Below, one piece after another: positions 42,533 to 42,590 of a stretch of DNA of 42,590 nt (the stretch's first letter is position 1; each line of letters opens with the position of its first letter). The position numbers were made by a program, and so were the translations under genes. This stretch comes from Methylorubrum rhodesianum. GTDB taxonomy: Bacteria > Pseudomonadota > Alphaproteobacteria > Rhizobiales > Beijerinckiaceae. The notes below the pieces were generated by a model. The model was given only the letters and a program-made list of their open reading frames with translations, had not been told where the DNA came from and did not search any database. The DNA lies in assembly GCF_014199985.1 (NCBI RefSeq), contig NZ_JACHOS010000028.1, positions 1 through 42,590 of the forward strand, in the 5' to 3' direction.

Positions 42533-42590
42533 CATGAGGCAGACGGACCGGGGAGACGGTTTCATCCCCAACCGACCATGCACCGAGATC

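Noticed and set aside
1..42590. tRNA, rRNA and riboswitch genes
   Set aside because: Looking through both strands I saw no cloverleaf with a conserved T-arm, no rRNA-like stretch and no known riboswitch core.

Overview
The window looks like chromosome of a GC-rich alphaproteobacterium of the Methylobacterium/Methylorubrum type. This is inferred from base composition, gene families and the dispersed AGAGCATCGTCC palindromes, not from a search. Most of it (1 to about 32355) is a Wzx/Wzy-type exopolysaccharide (EPS) locus. The rest is a signalling and accessory segment littered with gene remnants.

Left part (1-5910): the start of a UDP-glucose dehydrogenase gene on the minus strand, two decayed IS3-family transposase genes, a small membrane protein, the priming undecaprenyl-phosphate sugar transferase and a family 4 glycosyltransferase. 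Two more transposase relics follow (IS5, IS481). All four relics keep their reading frame over long stretches but carry in-frame stop codons.

Central part (6009-24598): three related right-handed beta-helix proteins. One stands alone (minus, 6009-6722). One is fused to three RTX/calcium-binding units (766 aa, 7080-9380). One is a giant of 2473 aa with about 22 RTX-containing units (16236-23657). The two RTX genes enclose a minus-strand run of six genes: a CDP-diacylglycerol diphosphatase-like protein, an acyltransferase, an O-antigen-ligase/Wzy-type polymerase, a small membrane protein, a hexapeptide acetyltransferase and a UDP-glucuronate 4-epimerase-like enzyme. A frameshifted FkbM methyltransferase follows the giant gene.

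Right EPS part (25268-32355): a GT2 glycosyltransferase, a Wzx flippase and a GT4 glycosyltransferase on the plus strand (Wzx and GT4 overlap by ATGA). Facing them are an ExoF/Wza-type export protein and an ExoP/Wzc-type co-polymerase kinase on the minus strand. Together the locus supplies precursor (UDP-GlcA and its epimer), priming, chain assembly, acylation, flipping, polymerisation and export. The beta-helix-RTX proteins are best explained as secreted, calcium-binding proteins that act on, or become part of, the same polymer. No type I secretion genes are visible here.

Right flank (32356-42590): a PAS-domain relic, a small acidic protein, a frameshifted outer-membrane beta-barrel gene, a DUF421 tail fragment, a BrkB/YihY membrane protein, an MHYT-PAS-GGDEF-EAL protein, a GAF-HTH protein, a soluble triple-PAS chemotaxis receptor, an IS630 relic and small genes. 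Two hairpins at the right edge would terminate a minus-strand transcript that enters from outside the window.
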